DNA from: Cyclobacterium salsum
GTDB taxonomy: Bacteria; Bacteroidota; Bacteroidia; Cytophagales; Cyclobacteriaceae
DNA: 64,000 bases
Reading direction: 5' to 3'
Assembly (NCBI RefSeq): GCF_010119245.1
Contig: NZ_WNKG01000005.1
Coordinates: 372,001 to 436,000, forward strand
Part shown: piece by piece, positions 28,609-36,532 of the stretch
Layout of the letters: each line of letters opens with the position of its first letter
Position numbering within the stretch: the stretch's first letter is position 1
Program-made: the position numbers and the translations under genes
The notes under the pieces: model-generated
Told to the model about the DNA's origin: nothing
Database searches by the model: none
Seen by the model: the letters and a program-made list of their open reading frames with translations, nothing else

Positions 28609-29715
28609 ATGGAAAATCACTTACAAACGAAAGATTGGGGCCTGGGCCTGGACAAGGAGCACCTGATCATCGCCGGACCCTGCAGTGCAGAAACTCCCGA
28701 ACAAATCGAAAAGGTTTGTGTAGACATGAAAGAAGCCAACGTTGTTCCGGATGTATTCCGGGCTGGGATTTGGAAACCCAGAACCAGACCGGGAAGTTTT
28801 GAAGGTATCGGGGAAGACGGGTTGAAATGGATGGAAATTGTTCGTCATCAGCTCAATATTCCTATCACCACCGAAGTAGGAAATGCCGCTCATGTAGAGT
28901 CTGCGTTGAAACATGGTGTTGATATCCTTTGGATTGGTGCGAGAACAACCGTTAACCCCTTTGCCGTACAGGAAATCGCCGATGCCTTGAAAGGCGTAGA
29001 CATTCCGGTAATGGTTAAAAACCCCATGAATCCCGATCTGGAGCTTTGGAGAGGAGCCTTGGAAAGGCTACAAGCTGTGGGAGTCAACAAACTGGCAGCG
29101 ATCCACCGGGGGTTCAGTGATGCTTACGACAAAAAGTTTCGTAATAAGCCCAACTGGTCGATGCCCATTCACCTGAAAAGGTTATGGAAAGGGATGCAGG
29201 TAATCAACGACCCGAGTCATATTGTAGGAAACAGAACCGGAATCCTGGAAACCTCACAACGAGCGATTAACTTTGGCCTGGATGGGCTAATGATCGAAAC
29301 GCATCACGATCCGGACAATGCCTGGAGTGATGCCAAGCAGCAGGTCACTCCTCGTCAACTGCGGGAAATTCTTGATCAGATTGATTTCAAGCATACTCTT
29401 GAAATGGAACATCCTTCCGAAAAGCTTCAGGACCTGAGAAATGCGGTTGATCATTTAGATGATCAGCTATTGGATTTGTTGGCAGAACGCTTTTCCATTA
29501 TTGATCAGATAGGAGCTCACAAACGGGAGCATAACCTGACCGTATTTCAGTCAGATCGCTGGAAGCAAGTGATGGATTCCAGGACTCAGAAGGGAATGGT
29601 CAAAAATCTGAGCGAGAAGTTTATGAAGGAGTTACTTTATTGCATTCACGAAGAATCGGTAAAGCGGCAAGAGAAAAAACTCAGGGAACAACAACCTTCC
29701 GGAAAGTCTGTTTAG
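28609..29715 (+). CDS. Bifunctional DAHP synthase / chorismate mutase
   Basis: A 368-residue fusion. Residues 1-265 are a type I-beta (KDOPS-like) 3-deoxy-7-phosphoheptulonate synthase, joining PEP and erythrose 4-phosphate: LIIAGPCSAETPEQI, FRAGIWKPRTRPGSFEG, WIGARTTVNPFAVQEI, and a metal-site region ETHHDPDNAWSDAKQQ. Residues about 275-360 are an AroQ-type chorismate mutase (LRNAVDHLDDQLLDLLAERF, then IGAHKREHN). It thus holds the entry step and the branch step to Phe/Tyr. It is the first gene after the Phe/Tyr attenuator, which matches its role. Confidence 0.95.
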   Translation: MENHLQTKDWGLGLDKEHLIIAGPCSAETPEQIEKVCVDMKEANVVPDVFRAGIWKPRTRPGSFEGIGEDGLKWMEIVRHQLNIPITTEVGNAAHVESALKHGVDILWIGARTTVNPFAVQEIADALKGVDIPVMVKNPMNPDLELWRGALERLQAVGVNKLAAIHRGFSDAYDKKFRNKPNWSMPIHLKRLWKGMQVINDPSHIVGNRTGILETSQRAINFGLDGLMIETHHDPDNAWSDAKQQVTPRQLREILDQIDFKHTLEMEHPSEKLQDLRNAVDHLDDQLLDLLAERFSIIDQIGAHKREHNLTVFQSDRWKQVMDSRTQKGMVKNLSEKFMKELLYCIHEESVKRQEKKLREQQPSGKSV

Positions 29716-29718
29716 TGA

Positions 29719-29847
29719 TTAAACCCGTTTTATTTTAGGAAAAATGGTGCATTCGGCTTTTTTAGAGTAGCTAGGCAACACGATAGGAGTAATCGTATCA
29801 GCCTGCAAGCTTGATGTACAAATTTCTGAAAAATAAAACGGGTTTAA
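29719..29847 (+). repeat. 129-bp element with perfect 18-bp terminal inverted repeats
   Basis: TTAAACCCGTTTTATTTT at 29719-29736 is the exact reverse complement of 29830-29847; 93 bases lie between. Both outer ends read TTAA. The element fills the gap between the DAHP synthase fusion and aroB, starting 3 bases after the stop, and is followed by TTTTTTATC. Inside is a small hairpin (ACGAT and ATCGT near 29785-29800). It could be a MITE-like insertion or a long-range RNA stem acting as an internal terminator or processing site. Confidence 0.75.
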
Positions 29848-29852
29848 TTTTT

Positions 29853-29860
29853 TATCTTTA
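29853..29860 (+). promoter_or_regulatory. Weak candidate promoter before aroB
   Basis: TATCTTTA differs from the -7 consensus TAnnTTTG only in the last base and lies directly after the inverted-repeat element, 15 bases before the TTG start of aroB. It might give aroB partly independent expression. Confidence 0.3.
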
Positions 29861-29875
29861 CCAAAAAAACCAGCC

Positions 29876-30913
29876 TTGGAAACAATTATATTTTCTTCCA
29901 ACATTGCGCAGGATTTACAGCGCTATCTAAGCACCAAAAAATATTCCAAATTAGGGTTGATCATGGACAGCCATACCATCAATCACTGTTACCCTATTCT
30001 ATCCGATGAACTCCCCGCGCATTCCATGTATGCGTTTGAGGCGGGAGAGAAGCATAAAAATCTGGACAGCTGTCAGGGTATCTGGCAATGGATGACGGAT
30101 ACGAATCTGGACCGTAAATCCCTAATAGTCAATATTGGCGGAGGGGTGGCCGGTGATATGGGTGGCTTCTGCGCCAGCACCTATAAAAGAGGGATTCGAT
30201 TTGTCAATATCCCCACCACCCTTCTTTCGCAGGTAGATGCCAGCGTTGGAGGAAAACTCGGCATAGATTTCAACGGGTTTAAAAACCACATCGGTATTTT
30301 CAATCAACCGGAAGGAGTATTGATTAGTGATCAGTTTTTAGAAACCCTGCCCGAGGCGGAATTGCGCTCGGGGTATGCAGAAGTGATCAAGCACGGACTG
30401 GTTCGAAATGAAAACTACTTTCAAAGCCTGAAAACTGAAAATTGGCAAAATCAGCAGTGGAAAGACATTATTTCCGTGTCCGTTGGGATCAAACGGGAGG
30501 TAGTGGACAAGGACCCCAAGGAGGATGGGCTCAGGAAAATTCTCAATTTTGGGCATACCATTGGTCATGCCGTTGAATCCCATTACCTGGACTCGCCCTA
30601 TCATCTGCTGCATGGCGAAGCCATCGCCATAGGCATGCTGACAGAAGCATTTCTTTCTCACAAATTTTTACGCATGCCCCAGGCGGATCTGGAAAGCATA
30701 GAGCAGAAGTTGTTAGCAATTTATGGGAAAATTTCGATTGCAGACGCAGACTTTGATGCGATCATCAAGCGCTGTTTTCAGGATAAAAAGAATGATGGTG
30801 AATCATTAAACTTTTCCTTATTAAAACGAATCGGTACCTGTGACTTCAATATAGTGGTAGGAAAGGAAGCCGTAATAGAAGCATTGGAGTATTACAATAG
30901 TTTGGACAATTAA
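29876..30913 (+). CDS. aroB: 3-dehydroquinate synthase
   Basis: Second step of the shikimate pathway: cyclises DAHP to 3-dehydroquinate with NAD and zinc. The 345-residue product (TTG start, METIIFSSNIAQDLQ) has the NAD-binding GGGVAGDMGGFCASTYKRG near residue 89, VNIPTTLLSQVDASVGGKLG, and zinc ligands in ELRSGYAEVIKHG, LNFGHTIGHAVE and LLHGEAIAIGM. No ATG is available nearby in frame, supporting TTG. Fifty bases to aroA. Confidence 0.95.
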   Translation: METIIFSSNIAQDLQRYLSTKKYSKLGLIMDSHTINHCYPILSDELPAHSMYAFEAGEKHKNLDSCQGIWQWMTDTNLDRKSLIVNIGGGVAGDMGGFCASTYKRGIRFVNIPTTLLSQVDASVGGKLGIDFNGFKNHIGIFNQPEGVLISDQFLETLPEAELRSGYAEVIKHGLVRNENYFQSLKTENWQNQQWKDIISVSVGIKREVVDKDPKEDGLRKILNFGHTIGHAVESHYLDSPYHLLHGEAIAIGMLTEAFLSHKFLRMPQADLESIEQKLLAIYGKISIADADFDAIIKRCFQDKKNDGESLNFSLLKRIGTCDFNIVVGKEAVIEALEYYNSLDN

Positions 30914-30963
30914 CTATTTCGTATCCGGTTATTTAATTGTTCCTACCAGACCGCATTTCATAA

Positions 30964-32190
30964 ATGAACACGATAGAACTCCCCTTAAAAAACACTTTCG
31001 GAAAAATCCGAATCCCCCTGCCGTCATCCAAAAGTGAAAGCAACCGGGTATTGATCATTGATGCCCTGACAAAGGGGAAAAACAGCCTTTCCAATCTGGC
31101 CGAGGCCAGGGATACCCAGACCATGATTCGCCTGCTAAAGGAGGATCCCGAAGTATACGATGTGTTGGATGCTGGTACCACCATGCGCTTTTTAACTGCC
31201 TATGCAGCGCTGAACGGCAAGATAAAGACCCTGACAGGCACCCCTAGAATGTGTGAGCGACCCATTGGAATTCTGGTGGATGCTTTGCGGGAAATCGGGG
31301 CTGAAATCGAATACCTTGGGAAGGAAGGATATCCACCTTTACGAATAAAGGGTTTTGAAGGGCAAAAAGCTACTGAAATCAGTATTCGGGGAGATGTGAG
31401 CAGCCAGTATATATCGGCTGTGCTAATGAACGCCCCCTTGCTTCCCCAAGGGTTGATCCTGAACCTGACAGGGAAAGTGGGATCAGTGACTTACATCACC
31501 ATGACGTTGGAGTTGATGAAGGCCTTTGGGGTAGATTACTCGTTTGAAGGCAATCGAATCCAGATTGAACCTCAGTCATATCAAGCTACCCCCTTCTCGG
31601 TGGAAAGTGATTGGTCGGGAGCCAGCTATTGGTTTAGCCTGCTGGCTGTTGCCGGGTCAGGGGAGTTGTTTCTGGAAGGATTAAAAGCGGATAGCCTGCA
31701 AGGAGATGCCCGGATTGTGGAAATCATGGAGCAGCTAGGGGTAAAAAGCACCTTTGAAGAAGGAGGCGTTCGCCTGCAAAAGACAGAGGTGTTGGGCTTG
31801 CCATCGTTTGATTTTACCCATTGCCCGGATCTGGCCCAGACCGTGGCCGTGACCTGCGCGCTGACCGGACAAACCGCTGATTTTTTGGGATTGGAGAGTT
31901 TGAGAATCAAAGAAACGGACCGAATTTATGCTTTGCAGCAAGAACTGGCAAAAATCGGTGCCAAACTCGAAGAAGGGGGGGGCGGTGTGTTTACGCTGCT
32001 ACCTGCCCAGGAAATACCAGAAGCCGTGAACATACACACCTATGACGACCATCGGATGGCCATGGCATTTATGCCTTTGATGACCCGAACACGGTTGAAA
32101 ATTGAAGACCCGGAAGTGGTTAACAAGTCCTATCCGAGTTTCTGGAAACATTGCGAATTGCTGGGGATACAGCCCCTTATTGGAGAGTAG
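30964..32190 (+). CDS. aroA: 3-phosphoshikimate 1-carboxyvinyltransferase (EPSP synthase)
   Basis: Joins shikimate 3-phosphate and PEP, the sixth shikimate step. The 408-residue product shows LPSSKSESNRVLIIDAL (S3P binding), DAGTTMRFLTAYAA (the family LDAGTAMR loop near residue 75), DVSSQYISAVLMNAP, and LRIKETDRIYALQQELAKIG near the end, then YDDHRMAMAF. These are the standard catalytic positions. Fits between aroB and pheA in the operon. Confidence 0.95.
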   Translation: MNTIELPLKNTFGKIRIPLPSSKSESNRVLIIDALTKGKNSLSNLAEARDTQTMIRLLKEDPEVYDVLDAGTTMRFLTAYAALNGKIKTLTGTPRMCERPIGILVDALREIGAEIEYLGKEGYPPLRIKGFEGQKATEISIRGDVSSQYISAVLMNAPLLPQGLILNLTGKVGSVTYITMTLELMKAFGVDYSFEGNRIQIEPQSYQATPFSVESDWSGASYWFSLLAVAGSGELFLEGLKADSLQGDARIVEIMEQLGVKSTFEEGGVRLQKTEVLGLPSFDFTHCPDLAQTVAVTCALTGQTADFLGLESLRIKETDRIYALQQELAKIGAKLEEGGGGVFTLLPAQEIPEAVNIHTYDDHRMAMAFMPLMTRTRLKIEDPEVVNKSYPSFWKHCELLGIQPLIGE

Positions 32191-32295
32191 CTTGGAACCG
32201 ATGGGCAAAATGAAAATGCTGTGTTTTACACATTTTCTGTAGCTTTCTTTTTCAGGAAATTTCAGTTTATAATACAGATAAAAAATTAACAGGTT

Positions 32296-33123
32296 TTGGA
32301 GAAAAAAGTAAAAGTAGCCATTCAGGGTGTGTTGGGTTCCTTTCACCATCAGGTTGCCCAACAGTATTTTGGCGAGCAATTGGAAGTGGCCGGTTTTCAT
32401 ACCTTCGAGGAAGTTGCCCGCAGCGTGGAAGAGGGTAGTGTAGACTATGCGGTAATGGCCATAGAAAATTCCATTGCAGGAGCTATTCTACCTAATTACG
32501 ATATCATAGACAGGCATGCCTTATTTGTAATCGACGAACATTACCTGCCCATTTCGCACAATCTGATGGCACTTCCCGGCCAGCAATTGGGAGCTATTCG
32601 GGAAGCCCGGTCACATCCCATGGCGCTTTTGCAGTGTAAGCAATTTTTTGCCTTGCATCCTGAAATTAAAGCAGTAGACGATGTGGATACTGCCTATGTT
32701 GCCAAGGTAATCGCCGAACAAAAAATCAACGGTTTGGCTGCGGTGGCCAGTACCAAAGCGGCAGAATTTTATGGGTTGGAGATATTGGCCAGGGATATTC
32801 AAACCGTGGCCAACAATTTCACTCGTTTTATAATTTTGTCAAAGGAAAAACCGGTACTGAAAATGCCTCCTACTAAGGCAAGCCTCAAAATAACCGTTCG
32901 AAATGAAAAAGGTGTTTTGGCTAAACTGCTCACCGTGATGAGTGAATACGATCTGGACCTAACCAAGATCCAGTCGATTCCAGTCATGAGTAAGCCCTGG
33001 GAGTACACCTTCTTTATAGATACCCTCATTGCTGATGAAAATCAATTCGGCGAAGCCATGAAGCAGATAGAGGCAAAGTACGGAGCAGTTAAAATTTTAG
33101 GTGAATACCAAAACAGAAAATGA
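32296..33123 (+). CDS. pheA: Prephenate dehydratase with ACT domain
   Basis: Converts prephenate to phenylpyruvate. The 275-residue product (TTG start, MEKKVKVAIQGVLGSFHHQ) has a prephenate dehydratase domain (residues about 1-180) with AIENSIAGAILPNYD and the catalytic NFTRF near residue 174, and a C-terminal ACT domain (LKITVRNEKGVLAKLLTVMS, then KIQSIPV), the usual Phe feedback site. No chorismate mutase domain is attached; that activity is in the DAHP synthase fusion. The stop overlaps the next ATG by four bases. Confidence 0.93.
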   Translation: MEKKVKVAIQGVLGSFHHQVAQQYFGEQLEVAGFHTFEEVARSVEEGSVDYAVMAIENSIAGAILPNYDIIDRHALFVIDEHYLPISHNLMALPGQQLGAIREARSHPMALLQCKQFFALHPEIKAVDDVDTAYVAKVIAEQKINGLAAVASTKAAEFYGLEILARDIQTVANNFTRFIILSKEKPVLKMPPTKASLKITVRNEKGVLAKLLTVMSEYDLDLTKIQSIPVMSKPWEYTFFIDTLIADENQFGEAMKQIEAKYGAVKILGEYQNRK

Positions 33124-34271
33124 TGAAGGGATACTCGGACCGGCTGGGAGAAGTTCAGGAATATTATTTTTCCAAAAAGCTCAAGGAGGTACAGCAGCTT
33201 CGGGAAGCTGGCAGGCCCATAATCAATATGGGGATTGGAAGCCCTGATTTACCTCCCGACCCGCGGGTGATCGAGGCCCTCAAGCAGACGGCAGATCTTC
33301 CGGAAGCCCATGGTTACCAATCCTACCAGGGTATCCCCCGGTTGAGAAAGGCCATGTCGGAGTTTTATTCCAGAAATTACGGTGTATCGCTGGACCCTCA
33401 ATCTGAGATTCTCCCACTAATGGGCTCGAAAGAAGGGATCATGCATATTTCTCTGGCTTTTTTAAACGAAGGGGATGAAGTGTTGGTGCCGAACCCGGGC
33501 TATCCTACCTATACATCCGTAACCAGGCTTCTAAACGCTACGCCGGTTTATTTTGACCTGCTGGAAAACAACCAATGGGAACCCGACTGGGAGGCGTTGG
33601 AAAACATGGATTTAACCAAAGTAAAGCTGATGTGGGTTAATTATCCTCACATGCCTACCGGAGAAAGTGGCAGCCAGGAGCTCTTTGGTAAACTACTCAA
33701 CTTCGCCAAAAGAAATTCCATTTTGCTGGTACACGACAATCCGTACAGTTTTATTTTGAACGATCAACCGAGAAGTATACTGGAATTACCCGAAGCTAAA
33801 GACCAGGTACTAGAGTTAAATTCTCTCAGTAAAACCTTCAATATTCCCGGTTGGCGTGTAGGCATGTTGGCGGGAAGGCGGGATTATCTGCAGGCCGTAT
33901 TGCGTGTCAAAAGCAATATGGATTCCGGTATGTTTCTGGGAATTCAGGAAGGGGCCATTGCCGCTTTAAATCTGGACGAGGCCTGGATTACCTCTATGAA
34001 CGCTATTTATGGAGCACGAAAGAAGCTGGTGTTGGAAATGGCAGGCGTTTTGCATTTGAAGGTGCAGCCGGGAGGTGCCGGCATGTTTGTTTGGGCTAAA
34101 GTTCCTACATCCGTTTCCGCACCCGAGCTGGTGGATCGGCTATTGTACGAAAAAGATATTTTCATCACTCCGGGAGAGATTTTTGGAAGCAGGGGAACGG
34201 ATTATGTTCGATTTTCGCTCTGCGTTAAAGAAGAAAAGATAAAAGAAGCATTGAATAGACTTGCAAATTAG
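33120..34271 (+). CDS. Class I/II aminotransferase, aspartate aminotransferase family
   Basis: A 383-residue PLP-dependent fold type I aminotransferase. The PLP lysine is in LNSLSKTFNIPGWRVGMLAG near residue 239; other features are MGIGSPDLPPDP, the N-terminal substrate loop, VNYPHMPTG and the phosphate-binding region. Between pheA and tyrA, it most likely transaminates phenylpyruvate and hydroxyphenylpyruvate (or prephenate) to finish Phe and Tyr. Substrate is inferred from context only; LL-diaminopimelate aminotransferase-like enzymes are close relatives. Confidence 0.88.
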   Translation: MMKGYSDRLGEVQEYYFSKKLKEVQQLREAGRPIINMGIGSPDLPPDPRVIEALKQTADLPEAHGYQSYQGIPRLRKAMSEFYSRNYGVSLDPQSEILPLMGSKEGIMHISLAFLNEGDEVLVPNPGYPTYTSVTRLLNATPVYFDLLENNQWEPDWEALENMDLTKVKLMWVNYPHMPTGESGSQELFGKLLNFAKRNSILLVHDNPYSFILNDQPRSILELPEAKDQVLELNSLSKTFNIPGWRVGMLAGRRDYLQAVLRVKSNMDSGMFLGIQEGAIAALNLDEAWITSMNAIYGARKKLVLEMAGVLHLKVQPGGAGMFVWAKVPTSVSAPELVDRLLYEKDIFITPGEIFGSRGTDYVRFSLCVKEEKIKEALNRLAN

Positions 34272-34278
34272 AAGCAAA

Positions 34279-35127
34279 ATGAAAAAAGTACACCTAATTG
34301 GCCTTGGATTATTGGGAGGATCTTTTGCCCTGGCAATAAAGAAAGCCCTTCCCGGATGGGAACTGACCGGATTTGACCAGAATCCGGAACACCTGAATAT
34401 TGCTCACGAAATGGGGTTGATTAGTAAAAAGCTCGAAATTCCTGACGCGGATACCTCCCTGGTCGTCGTCGCTACTCCGGTAGATACGTTGTATCCTCTG
34501 ATAGATAAAACATTGGCTCAGGTAGGACCCGGTACCCTGTTAATGGATTTCGGTTCTACCAAGGATGAACTCTGCCAAAAAATGAGCAGCCATCCCAAAA
34601 GAGCGCAGTACCTGGCGGTTCACCCCATTGCCGGGACTGAAAATTCCGGTCCAAAGGCAGCGGAAGCCAACTTGTTTGATGGCAAGGTGTTGATCATTTG
34701 CGAAATGGAAAAGACAGATGTACACCTGAAGGGGCTGGCGTATGAAGTTTTTGAAGCAGTGAACATGAAACTTCGTTTTATGGATCCGGTGGAACACGAT
34801 CTGCACTTAGCTTTCGTTTCTCATCTTTCCCATATTTCTTCCTTCGTACTGGGAAAAACCGTATTGGATAAGACCAAAGACGAAAAAAACATCTTTGATA
34901 TGGCTGGCAGTGGTTTTGCTTCCACCGTTCGTCTGGCTAAGAGTTCTCCCGATATGTGGGCCCCCATTTTTTTTGAAAACAAAAAAAATGTATTGGAGGC
35001 TTTGGACAGTTACATCCAACATCTCTCTCACTTTCGTCAACTCATTGCAGATGGAGACGAAACCGGATTGAATTCGGAAATGAACGAAGCAAACAAAATC
35101 AGAGATATTTTAGATTTAAAGGATTAA
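34279..35127 (+). CDS. tyrA: Prephenate dehydrogenase
   Basis: Oxidises prephenate to 4-hydroxyphenylpyruvate for Tyr. The ATG at 34279 (MKKVHLIGLGLLGGSFA) is preferred over an upstream TTG at 34261 because it starts directly at the Rossmann fold with G-L-G-L-L-G-G. In the 282-residue product the catalytic region AVHPIAGTENSGPKAA and SHLSHISSFVLGK are intact. It ends the operon; seven bases separate it from the aminotransferase gene. Confidence 0.94.
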   Translation: MKKVHLIGLGLLGGSFALAIKKALPGWELTGFDQNPEHLNIAHEMGLISKKLEIPDADTSLVVVATPVDTLYPLIDKTLAQVGPGTLLMDFGSTKDELCQKMSSHPKRAQYLAVHPIAGTENSGPKAAEANLFDGKVLIICEMEKTDVHLKGLAYEVFEAVNMKLRFMDPVEHDLHLAFVSHLSHISSFVLGKTVLDKTKDEKNIFDMAGSGFASTVRLAKSSPDMWAPIFFENKKNVLEALDSYIQHLSHFRQLIADGDETGLNSEMNEANKIRDILDLKD

Positions 35128-35150
35128 TAAGCGGCTATTTTTTCCGATTG

Positions 35151-35183
35151 ATAAAATTATCTCGATTTTTTTTGTAATTTTAT
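35151..35183 (+). promoter_or_regulatory. Inverted repeat overlapping the likely arcA promoter
   Basis: ATAAAATTA at 35151-35159 is the perfect reverse complement of TAATTTTAT at 35175-35183, with a 15-base spacer, ending four bases before the arcA ATG. The right arm contains TAATTTTA, close to the -7 consensus. This is the geometry of an operator, or a hairpin that could cover the start codon. Confidence 0.4.
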
Positions 35184-35187
35184 TAAT

Positions 35188-36405
35188 ATGCAGTTGAACA
35201 TAGATTCAGAATTCCAATCCCTTCGGGAGGTGTTGGTGCACCGTCCCGGAAAGGAAATTGACCGGCTGACCCCCTATAACAAGGAATTGTTATTGTTTGA
35301 GGAGGTTCCCTACTTGGAGGAGATGCAGCGGGAGCACGATGTGTTTACCCGCCTGATTCGAGACAGTTGTGGGGCAACGATTTATTTTTTCGAAGATTTG
35401 TTGGCTGATATTCTGAGTCAAAAGGAACTTTTGCAGACATTGATGCGGGAGGCCCTGGCTGCCTCACGATTGGAACACCTCGCCAGTGATTTGCTGGGAG
35501 TTCTTTCGGTGGCCGAGTGTACCCGGGCGCTTATTTCGGGTATTAAGGTACATGAAGTTAGGGGTAAGTTAAGTTCCCGTTCACTGGTAGATTTACTGGA
35601 TGTAGCATTCTTAATTCCTCCCTGCCCCAATTTGTACTTTCAGCGAGATACCGCTGCAATCGTACCCGGCGGGGTGCTATTTTCTTCGATGAGACTACCC
35701 GAACGACAACGGGAGGCAAACATGGTACGCATGATTTTTGAAAATCATCCCTTGTTCAAGGACAAAATCAAAAAATGTTATCCTCCAACTGCACACAACA
35801 GCCCGGCATCGCTGGAGGGGGGAGATGTTATTATTTTAAATGAAAAGGCCGTAGCGATAGGATGTTCCGAACGGACGGAAGAAAAGGCCATTTACCATGT
35901 CGCTAAAAAGCTCATTGCTTCCGGTAGCGTGGAGCGCGTCTATGAAGTCCACCTTCCCAAAAAACGGAATTTTATGCATCTGGATACGGTGTTTACCATT
36001 CTGGATCAAAACAAAGTGTTGACGTATCCCGATGCCATTCAATCCGTACAGCAGATACTATTGTATACCCGAAAGGAAGATGATGGTGACAAGGTGCATA
36101 TCAAGCGGCAGCATGTCAAAGAACCCTTGCGGGAAATTTTAAAAAGAGAGATTCATGGCCTGGAGATTATTGGAACAGATAAGGTAAATCAGGAATATGC
36201 ACTCCGGGAGCAATGGTTTGATGGCGCGAATGTTTTTACCATTGCGCCCGGAAAGGTGATCTCTTATAATCGAAACAAGCATACCAATAGGGCCCTACGC
36301 GAATTTGGTGTGGAGGTGCTGGAAATGCCGTCCTCGGAGTTATCCCGTGGTTTGGGAGGGCCCAGGTGCATGAGTATGCCTATTAGCAGAAATCCTGTGG
36401 GCTGA
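35188..36405 (+). CDS. arcA: Arginine deiminase
   Basis: Hydrolyses arginine to citrulline and ammonia. The 405-residue product has all hallmark stretches: LREVLVHRPGKEIDRLTP, LYFQRDTAAI (substrate Asp), SLEGGDVIIL, FMHLDTVFT (catalytic His) and GLGGPRCMSMP with the nucleophilic Cys near residue 397. No ornithine carbamoyltransferase, carbamate kinase or antiporter gene is nearby, so it is not part of a full arginine deiminase operon here. Confidence 0.95.
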   Translation: MQLNIDSEFQSLREVLVHRPGKEIDRLTPYNKELLLFEEVPYLEEMQREHDVFTRLIRDSCGATIYFFEDLLADILSQKELLQTLMREALAASRLEHLASDLLGVLSVAECTRALISGIKVHEVRGKLSSRSLVDLLDVAFLIPPCPNLYFQRDTAAIVPGGVLFSSMRLPERQREANMVRMIFENHPLFKDKIKKCYPPTAHNSPASLEGGDVIILNEKAVAIGCSERTEEKAIYHVAKKLIASGSVERVYEVHLPKKRNFMHLDTVFTILDQNKVLTYPDAIQSVQQILLYTRKEDDGDKVHIKRQHVKEPLREILKREIHGLEIIGTDKVNQEYALREQWFDGANVFTIAPGKVISYNRNKHTNRALREFGVEVLEMPSSELSRGLGGPRCMSMPISRNPVG

Positions 36406-36532
36406 CAGGCTATATCGGAATAAAACAACGGAATGGCAGTTCCTCCTTGGAGGTATTTAGTGGTCAACAAGCCGTGGGCTGCGCCCCCGGTTATTGTTTA
36501 AAATCAATACTGACCCTAAAGCGGAATATTTC

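Noticed and set aside
29719-29904. A 61-codon minus-strand frame spanning the inverted-repeat element.
   Set aside because: Its ATG lies antisense inside aroB and both ends of the peptide come from the inverted repeat; likely chance.
32212-32237. GAAAATG/CATTTTC hairpin between aroA and pheA as a terminator.
   Set aside because: The stem has a bulge and is AT-rich, and the following T run is interrupted; the operon most likely reads through.
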